Of a stretch of DNA of 35,449 nucleotides, positions 33,179-35,449 are shown piece after piece (the stretch's first letter is position 1; each line of letters starts with the position of its first letter). The position numbers and the translations under genes were made by a program. The DNA lies in the NCBI RefSeq assembly GCF_009905545.1, contig NZ_JAAALB010000055.1, forward strand, positions 1 to 35,449, written 5' to 3'. The notes beneath the pieces were generated by a model that made no database searches, was not told the DNA's origin, and worked only from the letters and a program-made list of their open reading frames with translations. Origin of the DNA: Cellulophaga sp. BC115SP. Its GTDB lineage: Bacteria; Bacteroidota; Bacteroidia; Cytophagales; Spirosomataceae.

Positions 33179-33520
33179 CAGTCAATAAGAAGTAAGTTTT
33201 TGTACAAGTTTGCCTAAGCACAAGCAAGAATTTATTTTTACAAGCCTTTTCCAACAACACTATTCTCTTAGGCTTTCGTGACAAGTTTACGAAAAAAAGC
33301 TCAAACTGCCAATCGTATCGAGTTTCAATGAATAGAAGCTTCTTTGCTGCATTCAAAACCTTCGAGTATGTTCAATCTTCCCTCTTTCATTCATTTTAAA
33401 AAACTTTACCCTTAAAGTTGAAACAAAGCGTTTGATTTTATGGAAAAAACCATTCAAATTTACCAATAGCAAAGAGTCTAGTTCTATGCTGTTGTCTTAC
33501 TCGCACAATTCCACTTTCTC
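33179..33520. other. Divergent intergenic region between moxR and DUF58 genes
   Basis: 342 bp. A minus-strand TAAATTTG at 33455-33462 matches the -7 box but has no -33 partner and lies 277 bp from moxR. No ORF with coding quality or strong palindrome. Confidence 0.4.
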
Positions 33521-34852
33521 GTGAAACAAATCTTATCTATCTATATCAATAAGCCTGTCTATTGGGGATTTACCGCTCTCATTAGTCTTTTCTGCTTGGC
33601 ATTTGTATTGCCTTGGCTATTCAATATTTCTGTATTATTGAGCTTGGCGTTTGGAGGAATGCTTTTGGTAGACTTAGCGATGTTATTGGGGAGTCAAAAA
33701 ACGTTTATTGCCAAAAGATTTATTCCAGAACATTTGTCCAATGGCGACCAAAATACTATCGAAATAGCATTAGAAAACCGCTATGGTTTTGAGGTAAAAG
33801 TTAGCTTGGTTGATGAAATTCCTTTTCAGTTTCAAAAAAGAGATTTTCAGATAGATACCCAACTAGCAAGTAATACAACCCAAAATTTACAATATACCCT
33901 CCGACCTACCCAGCGAGGAGAATATCTATTTGGCGCATTAAATGTATTTGTGAGTTCGCCTTTGGGTTTGCTACAACGGAGATTTCAGTTTGAAAAAGAT
34001 AAAATGGTAGCCGTCTATCCTTCATTTTTGCAAATGCGAGAATACGAATTAATGGCGATTTCGAACCGATTAACGGATGTCGGTATCAAAAAAATCAGAC
34101 GAATTGGACATACGCAAGAGTTTGAACAAATCAGAAGCTACGTACAAGGCGACGATATTCGAACGATCAACTGGCAAGCTACAGCTCGTCGCAATGAGCT
34201 GATGGTTAATAGTTATCAGGACGAACGAGCGCAGTCGATTTATTGTCTTATCGATAAAGGTCGAATTATGCAAAGTCCTTTTGATGGGCTAACGCTATTG
34301 GATTATGCGATTAATTCGAGCTTGGTGTTGTCAAATATCGCTTTACACAAGCACGATAAAGCGGGGGTGATTACTTTTTCTAACAAAATTAATCAGACGC
34401 TTTTGGCCGACCGTAAATCGGGACAACTTCACCGTATTTTGGATATGTTGTACCACCAACAAACACTTTTTCAGGAAAGTGACTATGAGGCATTGTACAT
34501 CCATGTCAAAAAGCAAATCAAGCAACGAAGCCTGTTGATAATTTATACCAATTTTGAAACGGTCAATTCTATGCGTCGTCAGTTGCCTCATTTTCGAAAG
34601 CTTGCCAAAGAACATCTAGTATTAGTCGTTTTCTTTGAAAATACGGGACTACAGAATATCCTTGAACAACCCGCTTCGACAACGGCAGAAATTTACAAAA
34701 AAACTATTGCAGAAAAGTTTTATTATGAAAAAAAGCTGATTGTGAAAGAGTTAGAGCAATATGGGATTCAAGCATTATTGACAAGTCCACAACAGTTGTC
34801 AATTAACACCATCAATAAATACTTGATATTGAAAGCTAAAGGAGCGATTTAA
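33521..34852 (+). CDS. DUF58 domain protein (von Willebrand-like), MoxR partner
   Basis: 443 residues. Two N-terminal membrane helices (about 12-30 and 34-52: VYWGFTALISLFCLAFVLPWLF, VLLSLAFGGMLLVDLAMLL) anchor the protein. A strand-rich domain (about 65-165) precedes the DUF58 core RRIGHTQEFEQIRSYVQGDD, then IRTINWQATARRNELMVNSY and a von Willebrand factor A-like fold with CLIDKGRIMQ. The classical MIDAS DxSxS reads DKGR here, as in other DUF58 proteins of this type. The start is GTG at 33521, immediately before the first helix. It faces away from moxR, which encodes its expected partner. Confidence 0.88.
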   Translation: MKQILSIYINKPVYWGFTALISLFCLAFVLPWLFNISVLLSLAFGGMLLVDLAMLLGSQKTFIAKRFIPEHLSNGDQNTIEIALENRYGFEVKVSLVDEIPFQFQKRDFQIDTQLASNTTQNLQYTLRPTQRGEYLFGALNVFVSSPLGLLQRRFQFEKDKMVAVYPSFLQMREYELMAISNRLTDVGIKKIRRIGHTQEFEQIRSYVQGDDIRTINWQATARRNELMVNSYQDERAQSIYCLIDKGRIMQSPFDGLTLLDYAINSSLVLSNIALHKHDKAGVITFSNKINQTLLADRKSGQLHRILDMLYHQQTLFQESDYEALYIHVKKQIKQRSLLIIYTNFETVNSMRRQLPHFRKLAKEHLVLVVFFENTGLQNILEQPASTTAEIYKKTIAEKFYYEKKLIVKELEQYGIQALLTSPQQLSINTINKYLILKAKGAI

Positions 34853-34876
34853 AGGAGTTATCAGTTAAGTAGTCGT

Positions 34877-35018
34877 GTAAAATTAGACTTAACTTTTGTG
34901 TTTTAGGCAACAGGCACAAGGCAAAGAGTGTTAAATCGTTTTTTAGTAACGATAGATATGTTTTGCCGAATGCCCAAAGCTGAAAGCCGAAGTCTCAAAA
35001 ATTAAATTTTATTTTGCA
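34877..35018. repeat. ~150 bp dispersed palindromic element, copy E4 (diverged)
   Basis: About 142 bp after the DUF58 stop. The right end ATTTTATTTTGCA equals the terminus of E2/E3, and AAAATTAGACTT on the left pairs loosely with AAGTCTCAAAAATT on the right. It contains AGGCACAAGGCAAAGAGTGT (34912-34931), an exact inverted copy of 13371-13390. More diverged than E1-E3. Confidence 0.6.
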
Positions 35019-35116
35019 TATTAACTTATTAGCTATTGGCTTTTGAGATGTTGATTTATATAAAACATGAGGCATCCCCAGTTTAGTAATTGAATGTATG
35101 ATTTTTATTCTAGCAG

Positions 35117-35141
35117 TAGAGACGCAATGATTGCGTCTCTA
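35117..35141. repeat. GAGACG palindrome, copy c
   Basis: TAGAGACGCAAT (35117-35128), G, ATTGCGTCTCTA (35130-35141): perfect 12-bp arms. In inverted orientation it matches copy b exactly over 28 bp including flank. Confidence 0.8.
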
Positions 35142-35163
35142 GCCAAGTTATATATAGTAGTTT

Positions 35164-35215
35164 TTTATCAAAAAAGGCGTTCGAAATAAGTTTTTCGAAC
35201 GCCTTTTTTGATAAA
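35164..35215. terminator. Long hairpin terminator, paralogue of 32066-32120
   Basis: Perfect 23-bp arms (35164-35186 and 35193-35215), loop TAAGTT, A6/T6 on both sides of GGCGTTCGAAA. Differs from the 32066-32120 hairpin mainly by a compensatory G-C to T-A pair in the stem, so it is a related copy under pairing constraint. It can end DUF58 transcription and shield the gene that follows. Confidence 0.85.
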
Positions 35216-35324
35216 CATTTAGAGAATATTCCCAATGTTACACTTTGGGATAACACATTTTTTAATTTTTGTTTTGCAATAAGAAAAGGTAAATGAATAA
35301 ATATGTTTCACCCAACATGAGTCA

Positions 35325-35341
35325 TCCCGAATTTTTCGGGA
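35325..35341. repeat. Small TCCCGAA hairpin
   Basis: TCCCGAA, TTT, TTCGGGA: perfect 7-bp arms within GAGTCATCCCGAA, a word often seen in Bacteroidota intergenic repeats. It lies 72 bp before the terminal gene start. Confidence 0.55.
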
Positions 35342-35355
35342 GAACTTTTAAAAAT

Positions 35356-35411
35356 GAAACCTCCTTGTTTACTTTGTGAATCACGACAAACACAAACAAA
35401 CAGGAGGTTTC
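35356..35411 (+). promoter_or_regulatory. Hairpin that can hide a strong Shine-Dalgarno
   Basis: GAAACCTCCTTGTTT (35356-35370) pairs with AAACAGGAGGTTTC (35398-35411), 14 pairs with one bulged T. The right arm contains AGGAGG (35402-35407), five bases before ATG at 35413. Folding would block ribosome access. Confidence 0.6.
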
Positions 35412-35412
35412 T

Positions 35413-35449
35413 ATGCATAAAGCATTTCTACAAAATAATGACATAAAAT
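35413..35449 (+). CDS. Start of an unidentified gene, cut by the window end
   Basis: ATG with an ideal Shine-Dalgarno AGGAGG at a spacing of five bases, then 12 codons reading MHKAFLQNNDIK before the window stops. A perfect AGGAGG is unusual in this genome, where other genes show none. Together with the upstream hairpins this suggests a transposase or other mobile-element gene, but 12 residues are too few to assign a family. Confidence 0.45.
   Translation, partial: MHKAFLQNNDIK

Noticed and set aside
33144-33356. Minus-strand 70-codon frame upstream of moxR
   Set aside because: Overlaps the moxR start, has no family resemblance and no promoter; composition looks like non-coding DNA.

Overview
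The window comes from an AT-rich member of the Bacteroidota, most likely order Cytophagales (inferred from gene content; the genus is not determined). The pointers are GldB, a PorT-like outer-membrane barrel, a eukaryotic-type GT3 glycogen synthase, a GH3-family enzyme, DUF5672 and DUF6056 proteins, and promoters of the Bacteroidota form TTG-N(18-21)-TAnnTTTG. All other genes lack a clear Shine-Dalgarno sequence. I see no rRNA, tRNA or CRISPR array.

Layout. 1-2031: glpD on the minus strand, its 3' end running into G-rich repeats. 2062-4773: a minus-strand operon of ABC ATPase, FtsX-type permease with a His-rich extracytoplasmic loop, and a DUF3299-like exported protein. 4847-5586: a HigB-HigA toxin-antitoxin pair with a palindromic operator. 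6131-7288: an esterase with an N-terminal glycogen-binding-like domain. 7413-9740: a metal module with MerC-domain protein and COG0523 GTPase on one strand, a lipoprotein on the other, and between them a symmetric divergent promoter with three Zur-like boxes. 9951-13021: GT2 and DUF5672 genes and a convergent ATP-grasp ligase. 13410-15199: leucyl aminopeptidase and a DUF2795 protein. 15738-18305: an outer-membrane protein, cutC and a glycosylasparaginase. 18851-22804: glycogen synthase and a GH3-family enzyme. 23165-25345: a PorT-like barrel and gldB. 25496-27824: an ABC exporter followed 4 bp later by a Zur-like Fur regulator. 27964-31961: LptF/G permease, an EamA transporter and a DUF6056 membrane protein. 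32219-34852: divergent moxR and DUF58 genes. 35413 to the end: the first codons of a gene with a strong Shine-Dalgarno that can fold into a hairpin, possibly a mobile element.

Connections. A zinc or metal theme links the Zur-like regulator, the three-box promoter with its COG0523/MerC/lipoprotein genes, and possibly the His-rich ABC-DUF3299 operon. The ABC operon does not show the same box, so its place in that regulon is unproven.

The intergenic regions are rich in dispersed palindromic DNA: a family of about 150 bp elements (four recognisable copies), GAGACG palindromes paired with near-identical long terminators (two loci), G-rich TTAGGGG-like words and one GC-rich hairpin island. The most striking single structure is the mirror-symmetric promoter/operator at 8987-9081.
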